From: Saccharopolyspora erythraea
GTDB lineage: Bacteria; Actinomycetota; Actinomycetes; Mycobacteriales; Pseudonocardiaceae
Direction of reading: 5' to 3'
DNA length: 64,000 nt
NCBI RefSeq assembly: GCF_018141105.1
Contig: NZ_CP054839.1
Location: 8,179,898 to 8,243,897 of the forward strand
Positions 1 to 7,650 of this stretch are shown piece by piece; the stretch's first letter is position 1; every line of letters begins with the position of its first letter. Made by a program: the position numbers and the translations under genes. The notes beneath the pieces were generated by a model that saw nothing but the letters and a program-made list of their open reading frames with translations, did not search any database and had not been told where the DNA came from.

Positions 1-141
1 CGATTCCGGAGAGAAAAGATCGCGCCGGGCCCGAACTGCGCGGCGGGTGTCCTCGGCGATGAGGTCGGCGCCGACGATCACCGCGCCATATCTGCTGTTC
101 CGGGCCTCCTGGGCCATCGCGACCGCCTCCGGCAACAACAT
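1..141 (-). CDS. Partial open frame cut by the window edge, function unknown
   Basis: An open frame reads leftward from an ATG at 141 and runs off the window start after 47 codons without a stop. A GGCGGGGGC stretch directly precedes the ATG and could serve as ribosome binding site. The visible peptide begins MLLPEAVAMAQEARNSRYGA and contains a GAVIVGADLIAED stretch, faintly like the start of a nucleoside/cytidine deaminase. The zinc-binding HAE motif, if any, would lie outside the window. It is divergent from the XRE-cupin regulator at 208, with a 66-base gap. The deaminase idea is weak. Confidence 0.3.
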   Translation of the reverse strand, partial: MLLPEAVAMAQEARNSRYGAVIVGADLIAEDTRRAVRARRDLFSPES

Positions 142-207
142 GCCCCCGCCGGTGGCGGCCCGGCAAAGTTCTTTGCTGAAATTGCAAAACGCGGGCACGG
201 TGGAGGC

Positions 208-645
208 ATGAGCGACGAGTTCGACGCCGTGCTCAGCGCCGTCGGCCCGCGACTCCGTGCGCTGCGCCGCCGCCGCGGAGCGACCCTGACCGCCCTGTCG
301 GAGACCACCGGCATTCCGGTCAGCACGCTTTCGCGGCTGGAGTCCGGGCACCGCAAACCCGGCGGGTTGCAGGCGTTCAAGCAGATCCTCCCGGCCGGAC
401 CCACCGACGCCGAACCCGATCCCCGCTCGCACGAGGGTTACCACTGGCTTTACGCCCTCAACGGGCGGCTGCGCCTGGTTCTCGGCGATCAGGACCTCGT
501 GCTCACCGCCGGTGAGGTGGCCGAGTTCGACACCCACCTCCCGCACTGGTTCGGCAACGCCGACACCCGGCCGGTCGAGTACCTGAGCATCCTCGGCCCG
601 CAGGGCGAACGCTTCCACATCAGAGCCCGCCACCGACGAGCCTGA
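208..645 (+). CDS. XRE-family regulator with C-terminal cupin, internally shortened
   Basis: Predicted DNA-binding regulator with a small-molecule-binding cupin, 145 residues. Residues 12-50 form an XRE helix-turn-helix (RLRALRRRRGATLTALS, then TTGIPVSTLSRLESGHRKP). Residues about 52-140 form a cupin (EGYHWLYALNGRLRLVLGDQ, then GEVAEFDTHLPHWFG). Relatives in this family are usually near 190 residues, with roughly 45-50 residues between the recognition helix and the cupin, including a second RRP-type motif just before GG-hydrophobic-QAFK. Here HRKP joins directly to GGLQAFKQ, so the end of the HTH domain and the linker appear deleted in frame. It may be a non-functional or altered regulator. 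It is followed by the Eis-like acetyltransferase, which it might control. Confidence 0.75.
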   Translation: MSDEFDAVLSAVGPRLRALRRRRGATLTALSETTGIPVSTLSRLESGHRKPGGLQAFKQILPAGPTDAEPDPRSHEGYHWLYALNGRLRLVLGDQDLVLTAGEVAEFDTHLPHWFGNADTRPVEYLSILGPQGERFHIRARHRRA

Positions 646-727
646 CCGACGCATCGGCTTCATGGCCGGGGCATCCGCGAGGGCAAAATCGCTCGCATCG
701 GCGTTCGGTGCGTACTACACAGGGCGG

Positions 728-1978
728 ATGGTCGATCATCACCCGCTTCGTCCCATCACCGACGACGAGTTCGAAGCCTGGGCTCGGATGATCGCCGACA
801 CCTACGGCATGGACCGCTCCGGCGAGGAGATCGCCAACCAGCGCGCCGCCACCGATCTGAGTCGCACCATCGCCGCTTTCGACCAGGAGGTCCCCGTTGG
901 AGGCGTTTCCCTCTACCCCCGGACCCTGACCGTCCCCGGCGCACACGTGCCCGTCGCGGGTGTCGCTTCGGTCGGCGTCGCGCCGACGCATCGGCGTCGT
1001 GGAATCCTCACCGCGATGATGCGTCGGCAGCTCGCCGACCTGCACGAGCAGGGGCGCGAACCGATTGCCGTGCTACGTCCGTCCGAAGCCGCGATCTACG
1101 GCCGATACGGCTACGGCCCCGCCACCCGGGGGAACCGAATCCGGTGCGAGAAGCGCTCCATGTCCTTCCGCCCCGGAACGGACTTCGGCGACGGGTCCGT
1201 CCGGCTCGTCGATCGTGCTCAGGCACGACCCTTGATCGAGAAGATCTACGACGAGGTCGGGGCAGCCTCGGTCGGTTGGCCGGACCGAGCCGACTGTCAT
1301 TGGAACGTTCGTCTCTCCGACGAGCCACACGCGCGCGGCGGCGCGACCTTGCAGCGATTCGCCCTGCACCGGGAGCCGGACGGTCAGGCCACCGGCTATG
1401 TCTGCTACCGACACAAGGGCGGACTGGACGCTCTGGGCAACGACACCAGCGCGGTGCTGGTCGACGAGCTGGCAGCGGTCTCGCGTTCCGCCTACGCCGC
1501 GCTGTGGCGTTTCCTCGCCGGAATCGACCTGGTGCGGTGGATCGAGTACGAGGGCGCCGTGGACGAGCCGTTGCCGCACATGCTGACGGACCCGCGCTCG
1601 GTGCGCTCGTCCGCGGTCGACCGGCTTTGGGTGCGGCTGGCCGACGTCGACCGCGCGCTGCCGGCACGCCGGTACTCGGCTCCACTCGACATCGTGCTGG
1701 ACGTCGACGACGCCTTCTGCCCGTGGAACGCCGGTCGCCACCACCTACGAGCGGACGGCGACGCCGTCAGTTGCGAGCGCACCAAGGCGTCCGCTGACCT
1801 GCAGCTCGGCGTGGCCGAGCTGGGCGCGGCATTCCTGGGCGGCACGACGCTGACGTCGCTCGCAGCCGCGGGCCTGGTCCGGGAACTGCGGCCGGGCGCG
1901 CTGGCTCAGGCATCAGCCGCCTTCCGCGGCGTCCGAGAACCGTTCTACCCAGGCGGCTGGGCCTTTCCCCTCTACTGA
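728..1978 (+). CDS. Eis-family GNAT N-acetyltransferase
   Basis: Acetyl-CoA-dependent N-acetyltransferase of the Eis type, which acetylates amines such as aminoglycosides or polyamines. The 416-residue product has the family size and three-part build: an N-terminal GNAT domain with the acetyl-CoA loop (VASVGVAPTHRRRGILTAMM), a second GNAT-like half, and a C-terminal SCP2-like domain. The tyrosine-containing segment AAIYGRYGYGPATRG matches the Eis catalytic region, and the chain ends in an aromatic residue (AFPLY) whose carboxylate is used in catalysis in Eis. An in-frame ATG lies upstream at 662, but the ATG at 728 gives the usual family length and was chosen. The natural substrate cannot be told from sequence. 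Confidence 0.85.
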   Translation: MVDHHPLRPITDDEFEAWARMIADTYGMDRSGEEIANQRAATDLSRTIAAFDQEVPVGGVSLYPRTLTVPGAHVPVAGVASVGVAPTHRRRGILTAMMRRQLADLHEQGREPIAVLRPSEAAIYGRYGYGPATRGNRIRCEKRSMSFRPGTDFGDGSVRLVDRAQARPLIEKIYDEVGAASVGWPDRADCHWNVRLSDEPHARGGATLQRFALHREPDGQATGYVCYRHKGGLDALGNDTSAVLVDELAAVSRSAYAALWRFLAGIDLVRWIEYEGAVDEPLPHMLTDPRSVRSSAVDRLWVRLADVDRALPARRYSAPLDIVLDVDDAFCPWNAGRHHLRADGDAVSCERTKASADLQLGVAELGAAFLGGTTLTSLAAAGLVRELRPGALAQASAAFRGVREPFYPGGWAFPLY

Positions 1979-2003
1979 TCTCACGCCGCCACTGCCCGCA
2001 GCC

Positions 2004-2402
2004 TCACAGTGATGGCTGTTCTTCGGCTCGGGCCTGGGCGTCGAAGCGCGCTCGGGCGAGTTCGACGTCCGGCAACGTGACGGTGGTCCAGTGCAGGAGT
2101 GCGTCGATGAGGTCCTGCAAAGACCTTCCGAGCGGCGTGATGCGGTACTCGACGGCGACGGGACGCGTGTTCGTGACGATGCGCTCGACCATCCCGTTGC
2201 GCTCCAGGCGCCGAAGCGCGGCCGTGAGCGACTTCTGCGTCACGACCGGGATTGCCCGACGGAGCCCGTTGAAGCGCAACGGCCCCTCGCACAGTGCGTC
2301 GAGGACCTGCAGTGACCACTTGTCGAGGACCTGGTCGAGCAGCTCGCGGTGTTGCTCGGTGAGCTGAGGGCTTTCCGAATGCGGTGGGGCGGTTTCCGGC
2401 AT
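2004..2402 (-). CDS. HxlR-family transcriptional regulator
   Basis: Winged-helix regulator of the HxlR type, 132 residues. The domain runs from about residue 15 to 110 (LDKWSLQVLDALCEGPLRFN, then LRRAIPVVTQKSLTAALRRL and a wing ending RPVAVEYRITPLGRSL). No conserved cysteine like that of YodB/HypR is present near the N-terminus, so thiol sensing is not indicated. It is divergent from the RidA-family gene at 2486 with an 83-base gap that holds an inverted repeat, a typical arrangement for a local regulator. The ATG at 2402 was preferred over an upstream one at 2447, which would run into the shared promoter. Confidence 0.9.
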   Translation of the reverse strand: MPETAPPHSESPQLTEQHRELLDQVLDKWSLQVLDALCEGPLRFNGLRRAIPVVTQKSLTAALRRLERNGMVERIVTNTRPVAVEYRITPLGRSLQDLIDALLHWTTVTLPDVELARARFDAQARAEEQPSL

Positions 2403-2437
2403 GACACCTAGTCTCGTTGAAGTTCCCTTGTAATACC

Positions 2438-2456
2438 AGGTAGACATCGGATACCT
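2438..2456. promoter_or_regulatory. Candidate HxlR operator between divergent genes
   Basis: AGGTA at 2438-2442 and TACCT at 2452-2456 form a short inverted repeat with a 9-base spacer, midway between the HxlR start (2402) and the RidA start (2486). The position suits an operator governing both genes. The arms are only 5 bp, so this is suggestive. Confidence 0.4.
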
Positions 2457-2485
2457 ACTCCGAGAGCGAAGGGGACACCCACCTC

Positions 2486-2896
2486 ATGGCCGTGCAGCTG
2501 CTGACCCCGGAAGGCATGTTCGCTCCCGTTCCGTATCACCACGTCTCGATCAACACGGGTACTCGCCAGGTGCACGTGGCCGGCCAGATCGCGCGCGACG
2601 CCGAGGGCAATCCCGTCGCGACAGGCGACCTCGCCGGGCAGGTCGCGCACGCGCTGCGCAACACGGCACGCGGCCTGGCCGGGGCCGGAGCGAGCTTCGG
2701 CGACGTCGTACGCCTCCGGTTCTTCGTCACGCACTGGAGCCCGGACAAGTACGACGACTTCATCGCGGGCATCGAGCGCGTCGCGGACGAGCTCGGGATA
2801 CCGCGGCCGTTGCCACCCGTGTCGGCGATCGGCGTCGACTACCTTTTCGAGCCCGACGTGCTCGTCGAGGTCGAGGCGTTCGCCGTGCTCGACTGA
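2486..2896 (+). CDS. RidA/YjgF-family protein
   Basis: Member of the RidA (YjgF/YER057c/UK114) family, 136 residues. The family includes imine/enamine deaminases that protect PLP enzymes from 2-aminoacrylate, and many subgroups of unknown substrate. The sequence has the fold's usual landmarks: the early VAGQIARDAEGN strand, the central helix region ALRNTARGLAGAGASFGDVV, the RLRFFVTHW strand and the closing VEVEAFAVLD. The arginine that binds the carboxylate in true RidA (in an IEAVA or RVEVARLP context) is not evident in the C-terminal strand, so classical RidA deaminase activity is doubtful. It is divergent from, and probably controlled by, the adjacent HxlR regulator. Confidence 0.88.
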   Translation: MAVQLLTPEGMFAPVPYHHVSINTGTRQVHVAGQIARDAEGNPVATGDLAGQVAHALRNTARGLAGAGASFGDVVRLRFFVTHWSPDKYDDFIAGIERVADELGIPRPLPPVSAIGVDYLFEPDVLVEVEAFAVLD

Positions 2897-2976
2897 GATT
2901 CAGGCCGTCGCATCACGGACCGAGGATGCCGGGACCCTGCGGCGTTCGCAGGGTCCCACCTGGCCTGGGGCAGTCG

Positions 2977-3243
2977 TCACGACGCCACTTCAAGCCGCGC
3001 GCCATTGCGCCACGCGGCGGCCAGGTCTTGTATCGGCAGGTCGAGTACCTCGCTGAGGCAGGCGATCGTGCCGAACGCGGGGGTCGGGAGCCGGCCGGTC
3101 TCGATCTTGCGCAACGTCTCCGGCGACATGCCGGCCGCGTGCGCCACGTCGCCGAGATCCCGGTTTGCTCGCGCTTCACGCAGCAGTATCCCCAGACGCC
3201 TGCCGGCCTCGATCTGTTCGGGCGTGAGCGGATTGCGAACCAC
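2977..3243 (-). CDS. Small XRE-family repressor
   Basis: An 88-residue protein that is essentially one lambda-repressor-type helix-turn-helix (GRRLGILLREARANRDLG, DVAHAAGMSPETLRKIETGR, then a fourth and fifth helix ending in LDLPIQDLAAAWRNGARLEV). It has no ligand-binding domain. It is divergent from the methionine aminopeptidase gene at 3321. The 77-base gap contains two perfect, AT-rich 14-bp palindromes that are the obvious binding sites. The small size and arrangement suggest an autorepressor that also controls the aminopeptidase. Confidence 0.85.
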   Translation of the reverse strand: MVRNPLTPEQIEAGRRLGILLREARANRDLGDVAHAAGMSPETLRKIETGRLPTPAFGTIACLSEVLDLPIQDLAAAWRNGARLEVAS

Positions 3244-3260
3244 GGCACCAGAGTACGACT

Positions 3261-3302
3261 GGTATTTTAATACCGCGAGCGCTACGTTGGTATTAAAATA
3301 CC
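3261..3302. promoter_or_regulatory. Twin 14-bp palindromic operator
   Basis: GGTATTTTAATACC at 3261-3274 and GGTATTAAAATACC at 3289-3302 are each palindromic around a 2-base centre and are exact reverse complements of each other. Their centres are 28 bp apart, close to three helical turns, which would allow two repressor dimers to bind one DNA face. They lie between the divergent starts of the XRE gene (3243) and the aminopeptidase (3321). They stand out as AT-rich in very GC-rich DNA. Confidence 0.72.
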
Positions 3303-3320
3303 GACGTAGTGAGGTTACCC

Positions 3321-4115
3321 GTGATCGAGTTGAAGTCGCCCGCAGAGATCGAGCGGATGCGCACCACTGGGCAGTTCGTCGCCCAGATCCTGTCCGAGCT
3401 CGGCGAACTCGCCGACGTGGGCGTCAACCTCCTCGACCTGGAACACCACGCGCGCAGCCTGATCCGCCAACGCGGGGCGCAATCCTGCTACTGGGACTAC
3501 GCCCCGTCATTCGGCAAAGGCCCGTTCCGCAACGTCATCTGCCTGTCGGTCAACGACGCGGTGCTGCACGGACTGCCCCACGACTACGCGCTGCGCGACG
3601 GCGACGTCCTCACCATGGACCTCGCGGTCGGGATCGACGGCTGGGTCGCCGACTCCGCCCGAACCATCATCGTGGGCACCCCAGCCGACGACGACCTGCG
3701 ACTCCTCCGCGCGACCGAGGAAGCGCTCAGTGCCGGCATCGAGGCCGCGAGACCAGGCAACCGGCTGGGCGATGTCTCAGCGGCGATCGGGGCGGTCGCC
3801 ACCGGCTATGGCTACCCGATCAACACCGAGTTCGGCGGCCACGGGCTCGGACGGACCATGCACGAGGACCCCCATGTCCCCAACAAGGGCCGCGCGGGCC
3901 GCGGCCTCAAGCTCCGAGCGGGCATGACCCTGGCACTCGAACCCTGGTTCGCCCGCACCACCGACCGGATCGTCTTCGACCCCGATGGCTGGACCATCCG
4001 CTCGGCCGATGGCTCGCGCACCGCCCACTCCGAGCACACGGTCGCGATCACAGAAGACGGCCCCCAGGTGCTCACCCAACGCGTGCCACATCACGCGGAC
4101 TCGACCTCGGCATAA
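3321..4115 (+). CDS. map: Type I methionine aminopeptidase (accessory copy)
   Basis: Cytosolic metalloprotease removing N-terminal methionine from proteins, 264 residues, pita-bread fold. The five metal ligands are identifiable: D100 (TMDLAVG), D111 (ADSARTI), H174 (GGHGLGR), E207 (ALEPW) and E238 (SEHTV). The substrate histidine H83 is in VLHGLP. A GTG at 3309 is in frame, but the GTG at 3321 is preferred because GTGAGG lies 6 bases upstream and the product then begins at the usual IELKS position. Pairing with its own XRE repressor and twin operators, away from the usual adk/secY ribosomal-protein context, suggests a regulated second copy. Its stop is 22 bases from that of the convergent dnaB. 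Confidence 0.92.
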   Translation: MIELKSPAEIERMRTTGQFVAQILSELGELADVGVNLLDLEHHARSLIRQRGAQSCYWDYAPSFGKGPFRNVICLSVNDAVLHGLPHDYALRDGDVLTMDLAVGIDGWVADSARTIIVGTPADDDLRLLRATEEALSAGIEAARPGNRLGDVSAAIGAVATGYGYPINTEFGGHGLGRTMHEDPHVPNKGRAGRGLKLRAGMTLALEPWFARTTDRIVFDPDGWTIRSADGSRTAHSEHTVAITEDGPQVLTQRVPHHADSTSA

Positions 4116-4137
4116 CGGCACCCCTACAACTGCGCCG

Positions 4138-7038
4138 CTATTCCTGGGCCATGTCCACGAAACGGCTGTAGTGCAGCTGGTGGGCCACGGTGATGGTGGA
4201 GGTCGGGCCGGCGCGGTGCTTGGCCAGGATCAGGTCCGCCTCGCCCATGCGCGGGTCGTCGCGTTCGAAGGCGTCGGGGCGGTGGATGAGGATGACCATG
4301 TCGGCATCCTGCTCCAGCGAACCCGACTCGCGCAGGTCCGACAGCTGCGGCCTCTTGTCCGTGCGCTGTTCGGGACCTCGGTTGAGCTGCGAGATCGCCA
4401 CCACCGGAACCTCAAGCTCCTTGGCCAGCAGCTTGAGGTTCCGGGAGAACTCCGAGACCTCCTGCTGACGCGACTCGACGCGCTTGCCCGAGGTCATCAG
4501 CTGCATGTAGTCGACCACGACGAGCTGGATGTCGTTGCGCTGCTTGAGCCTTCGGGCCTTCGCGCGGATCTCCATCATGGTCAGGTTCGGTGAGTCGTCG
4601 ACGAACAGCGGCGCCTCGCTGATCTCGCTCATCCGCCGCGCCAGCCGCGTCCAGTCGTCGTCGGTCATCCGGCCGCCGCGCATGTCGCCGAGCCGGATGC
4701 GGGCCTCGGCGGAGAGCATGCGCATCACGATCTCGGTCTTGCCCATCTCCAGGGAGAAGATGACGCTGGCCATGCCGTGCTTGATCGACACCGACCGGGC
4801 GAAGTCCAGCCCGAGGGTGGAGTTGTGCGTCGGGATCATCGACCGGCTCGCGAGGTAAAGGTGGTCGTGCGCGTCTACCTGCACGCACCTGACCGGCACA
4901 CTCGGGACTGGCCGCACATCCGTGATGTAACGAGACTCGGAGCGCCGCGTGTTCGTCGCGTTCCTCCGCTGCTTGTGCAGCAAGTTCTTGCGCTCGAGTC
5001 GGAACACCTCGTCCTCGGTCGTGAAGGTCAGTTGGTAGAAGGTCGACGAATCCTCGGTTCGCCCCTTCACCTGCTTGGTGCTCAACGAACACCGGTAGCC
5101 CAAGCTGGCGATGAGCTCTTGCACGTCCCGTGCGAGCCGCTCATCCACGACCCCGAACTGAACTGATCCCCCGGCCCCTACGGTGCCGTCCGTATCCAGC
5201 AGTCCAGCCAGCAAAGCCCGGCGCTGTCGCTCAGAAGCCCGGAGGTATTCAGCCGGGATGTGCTTGTTCCCCAGCACGCCCAGCGAACGCAGGGCGCCAA
5301 CGGCCGTTCCGTGGTGGGCGTGGCACTCGTTGCATCGCGCACCCGAACCCCTCCGCGGGTTGTCGCAATCGATGCACGTCAACGGTTCCGGCTGAACCCC
5401 CAGAGAGCGCCCCTTCCCGGCGCACGCGTAGGAGCAAGCCCGCACGCTCCGGTAACTCGGGTGGAAGGTCGCACCGCAGACAATGCACTCCCGCGTGCCC
5501 GGCACTTCCGGGAGGCTGAGCCCGTAGGTGACGGTCTCTCCCTGCTGCTTGACGATGAGCCCTTCATCTTCGATGTTGACGAGGATCTGCGGGTCTTCTG
5601 TCGTGATCCGAGCACCCCGCGAGTGACCGTCACCGAGCCAGGCGCCCAGCGTGTAGGGCGGAACGAGCACTTCACTGTCCGGCAGCGACAGGGGAGCAGT
5701 GGTGGGCACGGCGAAGTTCAGCCGGCCGTCCGAGCATCGCAGTTGATCGAAGATGTCCTTGGTCGTGGCGATCTCGCTGTGCGTCGCCTTGGTGGAGGCG
5801 TTCATCGGGCGAGTGATCCAGTCGTACAGCTCGCCCAGGAACTCCTGCCTGGAGAACACCGGGGTGGGAACGGTTCCACTACGCATCTGGCCAGAGAAGG
5901 GGCGAAGCTCCTTGGTTCCGCGCCACACCTTGGTAACGATGCGGTGGAGCGTGTTCCGGAACTCCTCGCCAATCAGCGCAAGGGCTTCCCTGGAGCTGAT
6001 GAGCTGGTCCTGCTCGGCCAAGGATTGCTCATAGACGGCCTGGACTCGCGCGATGGCCGATTGCTCCCAGTACAGGGACGTCTTGTTCTCGGTGATCTGG
6101 CGGCGGCGGGCTCGGGTGGTGACCTTCCACTGGTGTTCGGCGTCGGCGACGATCACAGAGCCATCGGAGAACTCGACTTCATAGCACGGTCGGTCGTCCA
6201 TGACCTCGGTAGCGGCGACAACGGTGGTGGGGGTCCCGTCTGAACCCAGCAACTCGTCACCGACCTGGACCCCGCCCATCGTCGTCCAGCCGTATGGCGT
6301 AGGCAGCGGCGTGTCCAATGCCAAAGCCTTGCCGACACCGGGCCTGGCCGCGACGATGATCATCTGTCCGGGGTGCAGGCCGTTGGTGACTGCGTCGAGG
6401 TCGCTGAAGCCGGTCGGGATGCCCAGGGACTCGCCGCCGCGGGAGGCGATGGCGTCGATCTCGTCCATCGTGGGCTGCAGGAGGTCCTCGAGGGCGGCGT
6501 AGTCCTCGCTGGTCCTGCGCTCGGTGACGTCGTAGATCGCGGCCTGCGCGCGGTCGACGACCTCCTCGATCGGTGAGCCCTCCGAGCCGTGGTAGCCGAG
6601 CTGCACGATGCGCGTGCCTGCCTCGACCAGCCGCCGCAGCAGCGCCTTCTCGGCGACGATCTCGGCGTAGTAGCCGGCGTTCGCGGCGGTCGGCACCGTC
6701 GCGATGAGGGTGTGCATGTACGGGGCGCCGCCGACGCGCAGCAGTTCCTGCCTGCGGTCGAGCTCGGCGGACACGGTGATCGCGTCGGCGGGCTCACCGC
6801 GCCCGTACAGGTCGAGGACGCAGTCGTAGATGGCCTGGTGGGCCGGGCGGTAGAAGTCGTTGGGCCGCAGCACTTCCACGACGTCGGCGATGGCGTCCTT
6901 GCTCAGCATCATGCCGCCGAGGACGGACTGCTCGGCGGCGATGTCCTGCGGGGGCTGCCGTTCGAACGACCCGTCGTAGTTCGCGGATCCGCCGCCGCCG
7001 GGGGAAGGTTCGGCTCCTCGTTCGTCGGCCAACGTCAC
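4138..7038 (-). CDS. dnaB: Replicative DNA helicase DnaB precursor containing an intein
   Basis: Hexameric 5'-3' helicase that unwinds DNA ahead of the replication fork. The precursor has 966 residues. Removing the 502-residue intein leaves 464, the normal DnaB length. Residues about 20-170 form the N-terminal domain (PPQDIAAEQSVLGGMMLSKD). The RecA-like domain follows, with Walker A RPGVGK split after K237 by the intein and resuming STLGLDFARS. Walker B-type VVVDYMQLM and the DLRESGSLEQDAD motif come later. The GTG at 7038 was chosen because GAGGAGGTG lies about 10 bases upstream. The long DnaA-box-like upstream region is described separately. Splicing should be essential, because the insertion interrupts the ATP-binding loop. 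Confidence 0.95.
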   Translation of the reverse strand: MTLADERGAEPSPGGGGSANYDGSFERQPPQDIAAEQSVLGGMMLSKDAIADVVEVLRPNDFYRPAHQAIYDCVLDLYGRGEPADAITVSAELDRRQELLRVGGAPYMHTLIATVPTAANAGYYAEIVAEKALLRRLVEAGTRIVQLGYHGSEGSPIEEVVDRAQAAIYDVTERRTSEDYAALEDLLQPTMDEIDAIASRGGESLGIPTGFSDLDAVTNGLHPGQMIIVAARPGVGKALALDTPLPTPYGWTTMGGVQVGDELLGSDGTPTTVVAATEVMDDRPCYEVEFSDGSVIVADAEHQWKVTTRARRRQITENKTSLYWEQSAIARVQAVYEQSLAEQDQLISSREALALIGEEFRNTLHRIVTKVWRGTKELRPFSGQMRSGTVPTPVFSRQEFLGELYDWITRPMNASTKATHSEIATTKDIFDQLRCSDGRLNFAVPTTAPLSLPDSEVLVPPYTLGAWLGDGHSRGARITTEDPQILVNIEDEGLIVKQQGETVTYGLSLPEVPGTRECIVCGATFHPSYRSVRACSYACAGKGRSLGVQPEPLTCIDCDNPRRGSGARCNECHAHHGTAVGALRSLGVLGNKHIPAEYLRASERQRRALLAGLLDTDGTVGAGGSVQFGVVDERLARDVQELIASLGYRCSLSTKQVKGRTEDSSTFYQLTFTTEDEVFRLERKNLLHKQRRNATNTRRSESRYITDVRPVPSVPVRCVQVDAHDHLYLASRSMIPTHNSTLGLDFARSVSIKHGMASVIFSLEMGKTEIVMRMLSAEARIRLGDMRGGRMTDDDWTRLARRMSEISEAPLFVDDSPNLTMMEIRAKARRLKQRNDIQLVVVDYMQLMTSGKRVESRQQEVSEFSRNLKLLAKELEVPVVAISQLNRGPEQRTDKRPQLSDLRESGSLEQDADMVILIHRPDAFERDDPRMGEADLILAKHRAGPTSTITVAHQLHYSRFVDMAQE
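4822..6327 (-). mobile_element. Class 3-type intein with LAGLIDADG homing endonuclease in DnaB
   Basis: Protein-splicing element inserted between K237 and the following Ser of the DnaB Walker A motif. It begins ALALDTPLPTPYGW (Ala, not Cys/Ser, at position 1) and ends SRSMIPTHN before extein Ser. It carries the three residues known to define class 3 inteins: Trp in block B (DAEHQWKV), Cys in block F (VRCVQVDAHDHLYLA) and Thr before the terminal His-Asn. Dodecapeptide motifs LGAWLGDGH (near 5650) and LLAGLLDTDG (near 5200) mark a LAGLIDADG homing endonuclease. Between them lie four CxxC or CxxxC pairs (CIVC, CSYAC, CIDC, CNEC) that could bind zinc. Base composition looks visibly less GC-rich than the helicase exteins. 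Confidence 0.9.
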
Positions 7039-7252
7039 CGGTACCTGACACCTCCTCGAGGACCACCGCGCCGGGCGCGACGCGATGAGGCGACCTGTGC
7101 GCACGACAGGTCATGTGCCCGGGCACGACGCCCATGCCGACCCGTGCAGCCGTCGGACGCAGTCTGGCGCGCGAGCGCTCAAGATCACTCGCAGTTGCGT
7201 CACCACACGCGCGGAGAAGCTAGATCGCCCGCTTGGAGCAGGCAAGCCGAGC

Positions 7253-7405
7253 TGTGGACAAACCCCGGGACAACCTGTGGACAGCTTGTGGAAGCCTGGG
7301 GACAACTGTCCCCCAGGCCGCCGCACCGCTGGGGACAACCTGGGGACAACCGGTCAAGATCGACCAGAACCCCCAGCTCATCGGCTGTGTGCAAGCTGTG
7401 GAAGA
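7253..7405 (+). promoter_or_regulatory. Cluster of DnaA-box-like 9-mers upstream of dnaB
   Basis: Eight 9-mers resembling the actinobacterial DnaA box (TGTGGACAA in this orientation) occur in 153 bases, all pointing the same way: TGTGGACAA 7253-7261 (perfect), TGTGGACAG 7276-7284, TGTGGAAGC 7287-7295, TGGGGACAA 7297-7305, 7330-7338 and 7341-7349, TGTGTGCAA 7386-7394, and TGTGGAAGA 7397-7405. They lie about 215-370 bases upstream of the dnaB start, in the 547-base gap between dnaB and rplI, far from dnaA. No convincing gene is seen in that gap. The cluster could titrate DnaA or link dnaB expression to DnaA level. Confidence 0.6.
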
Positions 7406-7574
7406 AATCCGGGGAAAACTCTCGGCGTGTCGCGGGCGAGTTGGTTCTTCGGCGTGTCGGAACGCGATTCGTCTACCAGGTCGGGAGTGACCACGACTAC
7501 GTCATCAGGGTGACGACGCCCCCGGATGGATCAAGAAGGACCAGAACGGGGGCGCCATCCGCGAAAAGCCACGG

Positions 7575-7610
7575 GATGCCGGTCCGGTCGGAGCCCGAGG
7601 GACCGGCATC
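7575..7610 (-). terminator. Rho-independent terminator after rplI
   Basis: GATGCCGGTCC (7575-7585) and GGACCGGCATC (7600-7610) form a perfect 11-bp stem with a 14-base loop. On the minus strand a TTTT run follows shortly after. It lies 40 bases past the rplI stop and would end the rpsF-ssb-rpsR-rplI transcript. Confidence 0.65.
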
Positions 7611-7650
7611 ATCCGCTCGATCGCCGCCAGCGGTTGCCGGCGGCGTCCGT

